The notes under the pieces were generated by a model. The model worked only from the letters and a program-made list of their open reading frames with translations. It did not search any database and was not told the origin of the DNA. 64,000 nt of DNA from JBEKYD01 sp052148435. GTDB taxonomy: Bacteria; Acidobacteriota; Terriglobia; Bryobacterales; Bryobacteraceae. The stretch covers positions 1 through 64,000 of the forward strand of contig JBKQIF010000031.1 in NCBI GenBank assembly GCA_052148435.1, in the 5' to 3' direction. The translations under genes and the position numbers were made by a program. Positions 9,163-16,794 of this stretch are shown here, in pieces (position 1 is the first letter of the stretch; each line of letters starts with the position of its first letter).

Positions 9163-10799
9163 CGAGCGAGAGCGCAGCCAAAACCTCGATTCCGCCTGGA
9201 ATTCTGCCCATCGATGAGGGCATGCAATCCAAGCGGGCCAGCAAGACGCTGGCCAGGGCGGTTTCGCTGCATCTGGAGGGCAAGCGCGAAAGCGCCGCCA
9301 GGATGCTGGCCAAAGCCATCGAAGGTGGGGAACGGGAACCCGGGCTCTATTCGGCGCTGGGCCATGTTCAGTGCGAGATGGCGGAGTTTGAGGCCGCATC
9401 GGAAACCTACCGGAGACTGGTGGCGATCGAACCGAGGCATCGGATCGGCTACTTCAACCTGGGCGTTTGCTACGGCAACCTGAAGAACTGGAAAGCGGCG
9501 TCGGAAAGCTTCCGCAAAGCCATTGAGGTGGACGGCACGCGCCCCGACGCATTGTTGGGCCTGGGGCTCTCGCTGATTCATGGCGGCAGCCCGGCGCAGG
9601 CGTCCGAGGCGCTGGACAAGTACCTGGAGTTGTTCCCGGACAACGAGCCGGCGCTATTCGGCCGCGCCGTGGCGCTGCAAAAGACGGGGCGCTACGCGGA
9701 AGCCGCCGAGCAGTACCGCAAGGTGCTGTCGCGCAATCCGCGGTCCGAGGAGGCGCTCTCCAATCTGGTGGCCATGTTTCTCGACCGAAAGGATTACGCC
9801 TCGGTGCGCCGCTATGCGGCGATGCTGGTGGAGGCGCGTCCGGATTCGGTGGTGGCGACCGAGGCCCTGGCCACGCTGGCTTTCACCGAGCAGGATTTCG
9901 AACAGGCCGGGGTACACTGCCAGAAGCTGGTCGAGGCCGCGCCGGAGCGCTTTGAAAACTGGTTCAACCTGGGGGTGGCGCACCACAAGAACGGCAACTT
10001 CGAAAAGGCGGTTCAAGCCTACCGGCAGGCGGCGATGGTGAATCCCAGCTCGGCCCAGGCGCATCTGAACCTGGGCGTGGCCAGCCAGGAACTGAGCGAC
10101 CTGGAAGGCGCGCGCCGGTGCTACGAGCGCACGCTCGAAATCGACTCCAACCAGCCGGGCGCCATGTGGAACCTGGCCCTGGTGCTGGAACAGCTCGACG
10201 ACCGCGCCCAGGCCGAAACCCTATACGCGCGCATTCCAGAGGGATCGACGGAGTGGAGCGACGCGTGTTTCCGGCTTGGCTATCTGAAGCTGCTGCGCGG
10301 CGATTGCGCCGACAGCGCCAGGGTGTTCCTGACCTGTCTCGGGTCGCGTCCGGATTGGCCGGAAGCGTCTCTCAATGCCGGCATCGCGCTGGCCCGCTCC
10401 GGCCAGCCGGAGGAGGCGCGCCGATGCTTCCAGGACACACTATCCCTCCGGCCCGATTCTTCCGACGCAGTGCGCGGCCTGGCGGCCCTGGCTCTGGAAC
10501 AGGAGGATTACGAGGAAGCGCTGCAACTTCATCAGCGCCTGATGGAACTGGGCGAACATAGCCCCGAGCTGTACTATAACGCCGCGCTGATCTGTCAAAA
10601 GCGCGGCCAGATCGAGCAGTCGGTAGCGTATTACCAAAAGGCCCTGGCCGAAGACCCGCAATTTGCCGAAGCGCTCCTGAACCTGGGCCATGCGCTGATG
10701 GAACTGGGCAAGGAGGAGGAAGCCCGCAGTCACTGGCGCAAAGCCATCCGCGAGAAGCCGGAACTGGCCCAAACCTACTTCGATCCGCCCAGCGCTTAG
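9147..10799 (+). CDS. Large tetratricopeptide-repeat (TPR) protein
   Basis: This 550-residue soluble protein consists almost wholly of TPR units of about 34 residues, seen as recurring patterns such as WFNLGVAHHKNGNFEKAVQAY and AEALLNLGHALMELGKEEEA. I estimate 13-14 repeats. There is no signal peptide or membrane helix, so it should be cytoplasmic. The ATG at 9147 follows AGGAG at a good distance and lies inside the preceding gene, so the two are co-translated. TPR superhelices bind peptides or proteins, and the natural partner here is the cytoplasmic part of the upstream membrane protein. That partnership is inferred from the overlap only. Confidence 0.9.
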   Translation: MPSFLTSESAAKTSIPPGILPIDEGMQSKRASKTLARAVSLHLEGKRESAARMLAKAIEGGEREPGLYSALGHVQCEMAEFEAASETYRRLVAIEPRHRIGYFNLGVCYGNLKNWKAASESFRKAIEVDGTRPDALLGLGLSLIHGGSPAQASEALDKYLELFPDNEPALFGRAVALQKTGRYAEAAEQYRKVLSRNPRSEEALSNLVAMFLDRKDYASVRRYAAMLVEARPDSVVATEALATLAFTEQDFEQAGVHCQKLVEAAPERFENWFNLGVAHHKNGNFEKAVQAYRQAAMVNPSSAQAHLNLGVASQELSDLEGARRCYERTLEIDSNQPGAMWNLALVLEQLDDRAQAETLYARIPEGSTEWSDACFRLGYLKLLRGDCADSARVFLTCLGSRPDWPEASLNAGIALARSGQPEEARRCFQDTLSLRPDSSDAVRGLAALALEQEDYEEALQLHQRLMELGEHSPELYYNAALICQKRGQIEQSVAYYQKALAEDPQFAEALLNLGHALMELGKEEEARSHWRKAIREKPELAQTYFDPPSA

Positions 10800-11167
10800 C
10801 GCATTCCGGAAATGGTTGGTGAGCCACGCAGGCCAAAAATGGCAGGGAGGCATGTGGGGAAGTTACGGTGAGAGAGCAGCGCTCGATCGAAAAAAGGCTC
10901 CTGGCGGAAGCTGCCAACCGCCGCCAGGAGTAGCACCGGATTTACTGCAAATCACCCAACCGAAAAGTTCCCGCTAAACCGGGCGGCCGGGTGGGTGGTG
11001 CCTATATCGAAGCGTCCTATCTTCAACCGCAACGGTAACATCCCAGCCCATCGCCGCCCCACGCGGTATCCCGCCAGATGATTACAAAGCAAGGCAGAAA
11101 AAAATCTCAAGAAGCTGTGACCGCGTGGTTCGCCCTCGTCTAAATGGGAAGCGAAGACGAGTTGCGG
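10800..11167. other. Gene-free stretch between the TPR gene and thuA-like gene
   Basis: This 368-base stretch separates convergent genes. It holds the hairpin terminator at 10890-10930 and otherwise no reading frame or motif that I can support. Confidence 0.6.
10890..10930 (-). terminator. Rho-independent terminator for the lpxC-thuA direction
   Basis: Read on the minus strand, a perfect 10-bp stem (CTCCTGGCGG pairing with CCGCCAGGAG) with a 13-base loop is followed by CC and then six T residues. It lies about 240 bases beyond the stop of the ThuA-like gene and points against the plus-strand TPR gene. On the plus strand there is no T-run after the hairpin. Confidence 0.72.
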
Positions 11168-11995
11168 CTATTTCAGCTCGGCGGGCACCGGGATGGTCAC
11201 ATTGCCGGTGGCGGCCCACTCGGCGCCGCGCGTGAGAGTGACGACGAAGCCGGGCGAATTCATGGCGGCGGCGTCGTGACCCAGGGCGGTAACGAACACG
11301 CGGCCGCTGCCGTAGTTCACGGTCCAGAGCACGGGCTGGTTCAAACCGGGTCCTGGAAGCGGTTGCTTTTCTCCCTGCCGGTAGAGCGAATGATCGTCCC
11401 AGGCGGTGGCCAGCACGTGGAAGGCGCCATCGGGCTGCCATTGCAGGTTGGCGTACAGCTCGTCGTCGGTTTGAGGGAAAGTTGCCTTCAACCCGCGCAT
11501 GACGGGATGGCCGGCGTCTTTCACGGTGACGGTGTAGTCGTGCCGGGCGGCGTGGTGGCCGTGGTTGGCGCGCCAGTTGCCGCCGGACAACTTTTCGTAC
11601 TCGGTCCAGCCGTCGAAGGCCGCCAGGGCGAAATGATAAATCACCAGCCCCTTGCCACTACCGACGTAATTCAGCAGGGCGTTGTCGGTGCGCTCACCCC
11701 AGCGCAATTCCGGTTTGCGGCCGTCGTAATAGTTCAAAATCACCACGTCGTACGGGGCCAGCGTTTCCGGACCGCTGCCGCGGAATTCTTCGGTCACCCG
11801 GACCTCGAATCTGCCGCTCGCTTCGAGCAGCTTGCGCAGCACGGGGGTGGTGCCGCGCCAGTCGTGGCCATGCTGCCCGGTGACGATGAGGGCTTGGAGC
11901 TTGGGCGGTGGCGGCGGCGCCTGCGGCAGCGCCCGCGACCCGACTCCCACCAGGAGGACGCCGAGAACCAGGGCATTTCGGATTGGATGTCTCAT
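11168..11995 (-). CDS. Secreted ThuA-domain protein
   Basis: This 275-residue protein has a signal peptide ending near SRALPQA, followed by a class I glutamine-amidotransferase-like ThuA domain. Typical stretches are ALIVTGQHGHDWRGTTPVLR, VVILNYYDG and GLVIYHFALAAF, with WTVNYGSGRVFVTALGHD near the end. ThuA proteins were named for trehalose utilisation and are common as exported proteins in acidobacteria and planctomycetes, where their reaction is mostly undefined. It follows lpxC on the same strand after a 70-base gap and may share its transcript, with a terminator further on. Family assignment is firm; substrate is unknown. Confidence 0.88.
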   Translation of the reverse strand: MRHPIRNALVLGVLLVGVGSRALPQAPPPPPKLQALIVTGQHGHDWRGTTPVLRKLLEASGRFEVRVTEEFRGSGPETLAPYDVVILNYYDGRKPELRWGERTDNALLNYVGSGKGLVIYHFALAAFDGWTEYEKLSGGNWRANHGHHAARHDYTVTVKDAGHPVMRGLKATFPQTDDELYANLQWQPDGAFHVLATAWDDHSLYRQGEKQPLPGPGLNQPVLWTVNYGSGRVFVTALGHDAAAMNSPGFVVTLTRGAEWAATGNVTIPVPAELK

Positions 11996-12065
11996 GACGG
12001 CTCGATTGTAGCTCCAGGCGGGAGGCCCGCGAGCGCAGCCAGCGCGGACGAGGGCGTCCGCCAGG

Positions 12066-12953
12066 CTAAGTTACCAGGGCCTTGGCCACCCGGCCGGCGA
12101 GTTGGTCGAAAGTCAGAATCTCGTAGAGGGAAGGGTCGCTCATAATACGCGCCACCAGGGCGGCGTGCATGGCGTGGCCGGCGCGCTCGGCGATGACGTG
12201 GCCCAGCAGCGGACGGCCCAGCAGCGCCAGGTCGCCGATCAGGTCGAGCGCCTTATGACGGCAGCATTCGTCGTCCGCCCGCAAGCCGCCCGCATTCATG
12301 ACGCCCTCGGGGGTGAAGCAGACTGCGTTCTCGAGTGAGGCGCCGCGAATGAGGCCCATGTTGCGCATCTGATCCAGATCGGCCTCCCAGCCGAAGGTGC
12401 GCGCGAAGGCGATCTGGCTGGCGAAGCGCTCCGGGGTCAATTCCAATTCGATGCTCTGCCGCCCCACCGGCCGCGGATAATCGGTTTCGCACGTCAGGCG
12501 GAAGCTGTCCGCGGGCAGTATGCTGATGCGCTTGCCTTTGTCGGCGACCGTCACGGGCCGGCGCACGCGCAGGTACCGGCGGCCGCGGCGGGACTGGCGG
12601 ATTCCGGCTTGCTCGATCAGCTTCACAAACGGCAACCCACTGCCGTCCAGGATGGGCACTTCCAGGTTGTCGATTTCCACGTAGGCGTTATCCACGCCCA
12701 TGGCGTAGAAGACGCTGAGCAGGTGTTCGGTGGTGGAGATGAGGACGCCCTGGCGCATCAGGCTGGTGGCGTAGCTCACCCGCGCGACGTGACGCCAACT
12801 GGCCGGGACGTTGAAGTTGTCCAGGTCGGTACGGACGAAAACAATGCCGCTCGAGGCGGGCGCGGGCAAAATTCGAATCCTGACCTGGACGCCGCTGTGC
12901 AAGCCTACGCCCGCAGCTTCGGCGGGGCGCTGAATGGTAGTCTCAAAACGCAA
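12066..12953 (-). CDS. lpxC: UDP-3-O-acyl-N-acetylglucosamine deacetylase
   Basis: LpxC catalyses the committed step of lipid A synthesis, removing the N-acetyl group from UDP-3-O-acyl-GlcNAc in the cytoplasm with a zinc ion. The 295-residue length fits the family. The zinc ligands are visible: His77 in STTEHLLS, His233 and Asp237 in HKALDLIGD, and the general-acid His260 in GHVIAERAGHAMH. The gene shows that the organism makes lipid A and so has an LPS-type outer membrane. It is divergent from the alpha/beta hydrolase gene, with a strong inverted repeat between the two. No other lpx gene is present in the window. Confidence 0.96.
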   Translation of the reverse strand: MRFETTIQRPAEAAGVGLHSGVQVRIRILPAPASSGIVFVRTDLDNFNVPASWRHVARVSYATSLMRQGVLISTTEHLLSVFYAMGVDNAYVEIDNLEVPILDGSGLPFVKLIEQAGIRQSRRGRRYLRVRRPVTVADKGKRISILPADSFRLTCETDYPRPVGRQSIELELTPERFASQIAFARTFGWEADLDQMRNMGLIRGASLENAVCFTPEGVMNAGGLRADDECCRHKALDLIGDLALLGRPLLGHVIAERAGHAMHAALVARIMSDPSLYEILTFDQLAGRVAKALVT

Positions 12954-13037
12954 CGCGGACTCTCTGAAGTTTCAGTTTATGACATTTTCACAATGGGTGG
13001 TGCAACTTTCTGAATTGAAAGAATTTGGAACTTTGTG

Positions 13038-13059
13038 AGTGTTGCTAAATTGCAACACT
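13038..13059. promoter_or_regulatory. Perfect inverted repeat between lpxC and the hydrolase gene
   Basis: AGTGTTGC and GCAACACT form a perfect 8-bp inverted repeat around TAAATT. It lies 85 bases upstream of lpxC and 95 bases upstream of the divergent hydrolase gene in an AT-rich patch. It has the shape of a dimeric repressor operator. There is no T-run, so a terminator is unlikely. The binding protein is unknown. Confidence 0.45.
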
Positions 13060-13153
13060 TTGCCGTTCGGGCCGTGGCAATTGCGCACCAGTTAACGTTA
13101 CGCTTTCCGCTTCCCGCTCGCCAGGCCGCGGATCGTGTCATCATTAAATTAAG

Positions 13154-13999
13154 ATGCGGGCTCGACGACTCTCCCTGTCGGCCGGATGGCTGGCCGCCGC
13201 TTTTCTGGCAGAAGTGGCTTCCGCGCCGGCGCAGTCCCCATCGCGCGAGCACGAGCGGCTTCCGCACATCGTTCCGGCAGGGCGGCGCGAAGCCCTGGTA
13301 GTGGGAACGCTGTTCCTTCCGCAAAAGCTGGCGCGCAAGAAACGCATGCCCTTGCTGGTACACTTTCACGGCGCGGCGTGGGTGGCGGAAACCGCCGCCG
13401 CCAAAGATGGACACTGGGCGGTAATTACAGTCGAGACCGGAGAAGGCTCGGAAGTATACGCACAGCAGTTTTCCAACCACGCGCTGTTCGGCAAAATGCT
13501 CAGCGAAGCCGCGCGGAAGACCGGCATCCGCTTCGGCCCCATCGTGCTGAGCGCCTGGAGCGCCGGGCATGGGGCCATCCGCGAGATTCTGGAAGTGCCG
13601 GCCTACTACCGGACGGTGGACAAAGTGCTTTTAGTCGATGGTCTGCACACGGCATACGTCAGCAAACCGAACGCGGCGGAACCGACGCTGGACGCCGACC
13701 ACCTGGCAATCTTCCTGAAGTTCGCGCGCGATTCGGTGGCGGGCCGGAAAACCATGCTGATCACCCACTCCCAGATCGTTCCCGGCACCTTTGCCAGCAC
13801 CACCGAAACGGCGGACTGGCTGCTGGCCCATTTGAAATTGAGGCGGCGTCCGGTATCCAAACCCGGCCCGATGGACATGCGGGAATTGAGCGAGGTTCGT
13901 GCCGGCAGATTCCGCCTGATGGGCTACGCCGGCAACTCGGCCGAAGACCACGTGGATCAGTTTCAGAGCCTGCCCGCGCTGATGAAATTCTTGCGGTAA
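13154..13999 (+). CDS. Secreted alpha/beta-hydrolase
   Basis: This 281-residue protein has a signal peptide (residues about 1-27) and an alpha/beta-hydrolase fold. LVHFHGAAWVAE is a typical oxyanion-hole region, SAWSAGHGA holds the likely nucleophilic serine, LLVDG may follow with the acidic residue, and the His in AEDHVDQFQ near the C-terminus completes a plausible triad. The substrate cannot be told; esterase or peptidase activity in the periplasm is possible. The next gene starts 46 bases downstream on the same strand, so the two may be co-transcribed. Confidence 0.72.
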   Translation: MRARRLSLSAGWLAAAFLAEVASAPAQSPSREHERLPHIVPAGRREALVVGTLFLPQKLARKKRMPLLVHFHGAAWVAETAAAKDGHWAVITVETGEGSEVYAQQFSNHALFGKMLSEAARKTGIRFGPIVLSAWSAGHGAIREILEVPAYYRTVDKVLLVDGLHTAYVSKPNAAEPTLDADHLAIFLKFARDSVAGRKTMLITHSQIVPGTFASTTETADWLLAHLKLRRRPVSKPGPMDMRELSEVRAGRFRLMGYAGNSAEDHVDQFQSLPALMKFLR

Positions 14000-14045
14000 G
14001 GGCCCCGGCTGAGCCCGCGCGGGGTGTCGTGGCATCATATTAAAC

Positions 14046-15230
14046 ATGCACCTCAGAGGCACCCTACTTTGCGCGGCGTTGTGTCTGGCCGCGGTCGCGG
14101 TGTTCCGCGCGGCCCAAAGCCCCCAATTGCCGCCTCCTTACGCCACCAAGGCTGTCAACAACGGCCCGAGAGTCATTCCGCAACCGGAGGGCGCCAAGCT
14201 CAGCGTGCCGCCGGGTTTTCATGTGGAAGAATGGGCCGACGACTTCAACGTACCCCGGTTTATGATGCTGGGACCGGGCAATGAGATCCTGCTGGCCGAT
14301 TCGGGACGCCGCGCCGACCACACCGGAATCGTCTACGTCCTCCAGGGTAAAGAGCGGAAGAAACTGATCGAGAACTTGAACCAGCCCTACGGACTGGCGA
14401 TGCTGAATGGCTACCTGTACGTGGGCGAGTGCGATTCGGTCAAGCGCTATAAGTACGACGCCAAAGCGATGGCGGCCGGGCCGGGCGAAGAAGTGGCTTC
14501 ACTGGCGGGACAGGGCACGCATCACTGGACGCGCAGCCTGCTGTTCGACCGCGCCGGCAAGTATCTCTACGTGGGCGTCGGCTCCGCTTCCAACGTCGCC
14601 ACCGGCGAGGACCCGCGCCGCGCGGCCATCAATCGCTACAGCGTGGATGGCTGGAAACACGAGATCTTCGCGGCGGGCACGCGCAATCCCATCGGGATGC
14701 GCTGGTATCCCGGCACCGACACCCTTTGGGCCGCCGTACAGGAGCGCGACGATCTGGGCGACGACCTGGTGCCGGACTTCTTCACGCACATTCAGCAAGG
14801 CGGCTTCTATGGCTGGCCTTATTCCTACATCGGCCCGCACGAAGATCCGAGAAACGCGGGACTGGCGCCGGCTCTGGTTGCAAAGACGATTGTCCCCGAC
14901 GTTCTGTTGGGCGCGCACGTCGCGGTGCTGGATTTTCTGTTCTATACCGGCAAGCAGTTCCCGGCCGAGTACCAGGGCGGCGCGTTCCTTTGCTTCCATG
15001 GTTCCTGGAACCGGTCCATGCGCGTTGGCCAATCGGTGGCATTCATCCCGTTCAAGAACGGCAAGCCCTCCGGCCCGATCACCGAGGTGGTGAAAGGCTG
15101 GATGATCGCCCCCGACCAGCGGTCCGTATGGGGACGGCCAGTGGGATTGTTGCAACTACCCGACGGCAGCCTGCTGATCACCGAAGACGGCAATTCGAAG
15201 ATCTACCATTTGACTTACACGGGAAGTTAG
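14046..15230 (+). CDS. Secreted PQQ-type sugar (sorbosone/glucose) dehydrogenase-like protein
   Basis: This 394-residue exported protein has a signal peptide and a six-bladed beta-propeller of the glucose/sorbosone dehydrogenase family. Recognisable stretches are VPRFMMLGPGNEILLADSG, HHWTRSLLFDRAGKYLYVGV, GTRNPIGMRWYPGTDTLW and LITEDGNSKIYHLTY. Members oxidise sugars or aldehydes in the periplasm with pyrroloquinoline quinone. A seven-haem cytochrome gene starts five bases after the stop, so electrons are likely passed to that cytochrome. No PQQ biosynthesis gene is in the window. Actual substrate and cofactor use are inferred from the family. Confidence 0.85.
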   Translation: MHLRGTLLCAALCLAAVAVFRAAQSPQLPPPYATKAVNNGPRVIPQPEGAKLSVPPGFHVEEWADDFNVPRFMMLGPGNEILLADSGRRADHTGIVYVLQGKERKKLIENLNQPYGLAMLNGYLYVGECDSVKRYKYDAKAMAAGPGEEVASLAGQGTHHWTRSLLFDRAGKYLYVGVGSASNVATGEDPRRAAINRYSVDGWKHEIFAAGTRNPIGMRWYPGTDTLWAAVQERDDLGDDLVPDFFTHIQQGGFYGWPYSYIGPHEDPRNAGLAPALVAKTIVPDVLLGAHVAVLDFLFYTGKQFPAEYQGGAFLCFHGSWNRSMRVGQSVAFIPFKNGKPSGPITEVVKGWMIAPDQRSVWGRPVGLLQLPDGSLLITEDGNSKIYHLTYTGS

Positions 15231-15234
15231 ACGG

Positions 15235-15864
15235 TTGCGAGAGCTCTTACTGTTTGGATGGGCGTGCGCCGCCCTGTGGGGCGCCACGCCGTTTCCGCAT
15301 CGCCTGCACCTTGGGATGGGGATGAAGTGCATCACCTGTCACCAGTCGGCGCCGGGCAGCACGAAGGTTGAAGACAACCTCCTGCCGGCGAAAAAGATCT
15401 GTCTGAGCTGCCACACCGACGTCCAGATTCCGGCGCCGCCCACCACCAACCTCACCCATTTCAGCCATGCGCTGCACCTGAAAATGGGCGATGTCGCGCC
15501 GTTCCTGGCCGCCGCCATCGACCACAAGAATTACCTGGTGAGCCCCGGCGACCGCACGGAGTGGATCCGTCCGCGCCTGGGAACGCACGACCCATGCCAG
15601 GCGTGCCACCGGGGCCTCGCCGAGTCGGACCGGGTTACGCCCGCCGCGCTGCCTCAAATGGCAGACTGCCTGGTCTGCCATACCGCGATTGAAGCCCCTT
15701 TCTCCTGCTGGGACTGCCACGCGCAGGATGCCGATCTGCGGCCGCCCAATCACACGGAAATTCCTCATTTCATGGATGCCCACAGCTTCGGAAAAGTGCA
15801 GTTGGATAAGGCCACGTGCGCCGTCTGCCACGGCCGCAATTTCCGATGCATGGGATGCCACTAA
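15235..15864 (+). CDS. Periplasmic heptahaem c-type cytochrome
   Basis: This 209-residue protein carries seven CXXCH haem-binding motifs (CITCH, CLSCH, CQACH, CLVCH, CWDCH, CAVCH, CMGCH) after a short hydrophobic leader (LLLFGWACAALWGA). Many further histidines, for example in FPHRLH and HFSHALH, could be axial ligands. The start is a TTG at 15235, preceded by GGAAG within the end of the previous gene. Tight linkage to the PQQ-type dehydrogenase suggests that it is the electron acceptor of that enzyme. It resembles class III/c7-like multihaem cytochromes; the closest subfamily is uncertain. Confidence 0.88.
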   Translation: MRELLLFGWACAALWGATPFPHRLHLGMGMKCITCHQSAPGSTKVEDNLLPAKKICLSCHTDVQIPAPPTTNLTHFSHALHLKMGDVAPFLAAAIDHKNYLVSPGDRTEWIRPRLGTHDPCQACHRGLAESDRVTPAALPQMADCLVCHTAIEAPFSCWDCHAQDADLRPPNHTEIPHFMDAHSFGKVQLDKATCAVCHGRNFRCMGCH

Positions 15865-15886
15865 AGCAGCGCAGCCCCTTGTTTCC

Positions 15887-15904
15887 GTAAGCAAATATGC
15901 TTAC
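15887..15904. promoter_or_regulatory. Palindromic operator and promoter of hicAB locus 1
   Basis: GTAAGCA and TGCTTAC form a perfect 7-bp inverted repeat around AATA, ending nine bases before the hicA start. It sits within the spacer of a possible promoter: -35 TTGTTT, a 17-base spacer, and -10 TACCAT at 15902-15907. HicB proteins with DNA-binding C-termini repress their own promoters, so this is the likely operator. The -10 is so close to the GTG start that a leaderless transcript is possible. Confidence 0.6.
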
Positions 15905-15913
15905 CATGTACGC

Positions 15914-16096
15914 GTGAAGGCAAACGAGCTGAAGCGGAAGCTCGAAAGGCTCGGGTGCACAGTGACGCAGGGTACCAGGCACTGGGTCGTCTACTATCAG
16001 GGCCGGCGCACGACAGTTCCTCGCCACCCAGGCAGGGAAATCAAGACGGGGACCTATTACAATATCCTCAGCGACCTGGGGATCAAAGGAAAGTGA
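15914..16096 (+). CDS. hicA: HicA-type mRNA interferase toxin
   Basis: This 60-residue protein has the HicA double-stranded-RNA-binding fold signature: VKANELKRKLERLG at the start, a His23 in GTRHW at the catalytic position, and VPRHPGREIKTGT near the end. HicA cleaves mRNA and is neutralised by HicB. The GTG start at 15914 gives the canonical N-terminus. The stop codon overlaps the hicB start (GTGA), as in many hicAB operons. The family is clear despite the short length. Confidence 0.87.
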   Translation: MKANELKRKLERLGCTVTQGTRHWVVYYQGRRTTVPRHPGREIKTGTYYNILSDLGIKGK

Positions 16097-16533
16097 GCAC
16101 ACCCATGGAATACGCGGCATTGTTCGAGCCAGCCGAAGAAGGCGGGTTCGTGATTACCGTCCCCGACTTCGGTTGGGGCGTTTCGCAAGCGGACACAAAA
16201 GAAGAAGCGCGCGACATGGCGGTTGCCCTACTCGAGACTCTCATCCAGGAACATATCCGCAAAGGAGAGTCCCTTCCGAAGGCGACGAGACCGCGTGGAA
16301 AGAAGTATCGGCCCGTCCGCTTGCCCGCGCTTCAGGGCGCCAAGGCCCGGCTCTACATGGAATTTCTCGCCTCCGGAATCCGCAAGTCGGAGCTTGCCGG
16401 CCGGCTCGGTATCCCCAAGACTACGGTTGACCGGCTGTTCGACTTTGGAAATCACACGCGCCTCGATCAAATCGAAGCGGCCTTCCGCGCCCTTGGGAAG
16501 GAGCTGACCATCGACGTCCGCGACGCGGCGTAG
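16093..16533 (+). CDS. hicB: HicB-type antitoxin with C-terminal DNA-binding domain
   Basis: This 146-residue protein begins with the HicB RNase-H-like fold (MEYAALFEPAEEGGFVITVP, with an EARDMAVALLETLI helix). It ends in a helix-turn-helix (KSELAGRLGIPKTTVDRLF). It should bind and block the HicA toxin and repress the operon through the palindrome at 15887-15904. The GTG at 16093 overlaps the hicA stop and has AAAGGA in front; an ATG at 16105 is the alternative. Its C-terminus closely resembles that of the HicB at 59.6 kb. Confidence 0.87.
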   Translation: MSTPMEYAALFEPAEEGGFVITVPDFGWGVSQADTKEEARDMAVALLETLIQEHIRKGESLPKATRPRGKKYRPVRLPALQGAKARLYMEFLASGIRKSELAGRLGIPKTTVDRLFDFGNHTRLDQIEAAFRALGKELTIDVRDAA

Positions 16534-16660
16534 GATGGCGGAGACCAAGGGCAGCGTAGACGCTTCAGTGGAAACGTGCGGGCTGTCCCCACGTTTCCCC
16601 ACGTTTCCCAGGTCAGAGCAGAACTTGGCGACTGGACGTGGCGCTGCCACTTTTGGCTGG

Positions 16661-16701
16661 AGCGCCGAGATTCGTCTCGGCGCTGCAGGCGGAGCGCCTG
16701 C
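16661..16701. repeat. Double hairpin repeat (TTCG-loop stem plus palindromic dispersed element)
   Basis: A perfect 10-bp stem, AGCGCCGAGA with TCTCGGCGCT, encloses a TTCG tetraloop at 16661-16684. A second palindrome, GCAGGCG-GAG-CGCCTGC, follows directly at 16685-16701. A closely related copy of the second palindrome lies inside the gene at 28811-29815. There is no T-run, so it reads as a dispersed palindromic repeat. The flanking stretch 16534-16794 shows no gene. Confidence 0.65.
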
Positions 16702-16794
16702 GCCACGACTGCCGACCTTGGGCGTTATTCTTAACGCCTACGGAGGGGCCGAGCGCGTGTTTCCTAAACAAAGGGTCGCCCGGAATTTCACGGC

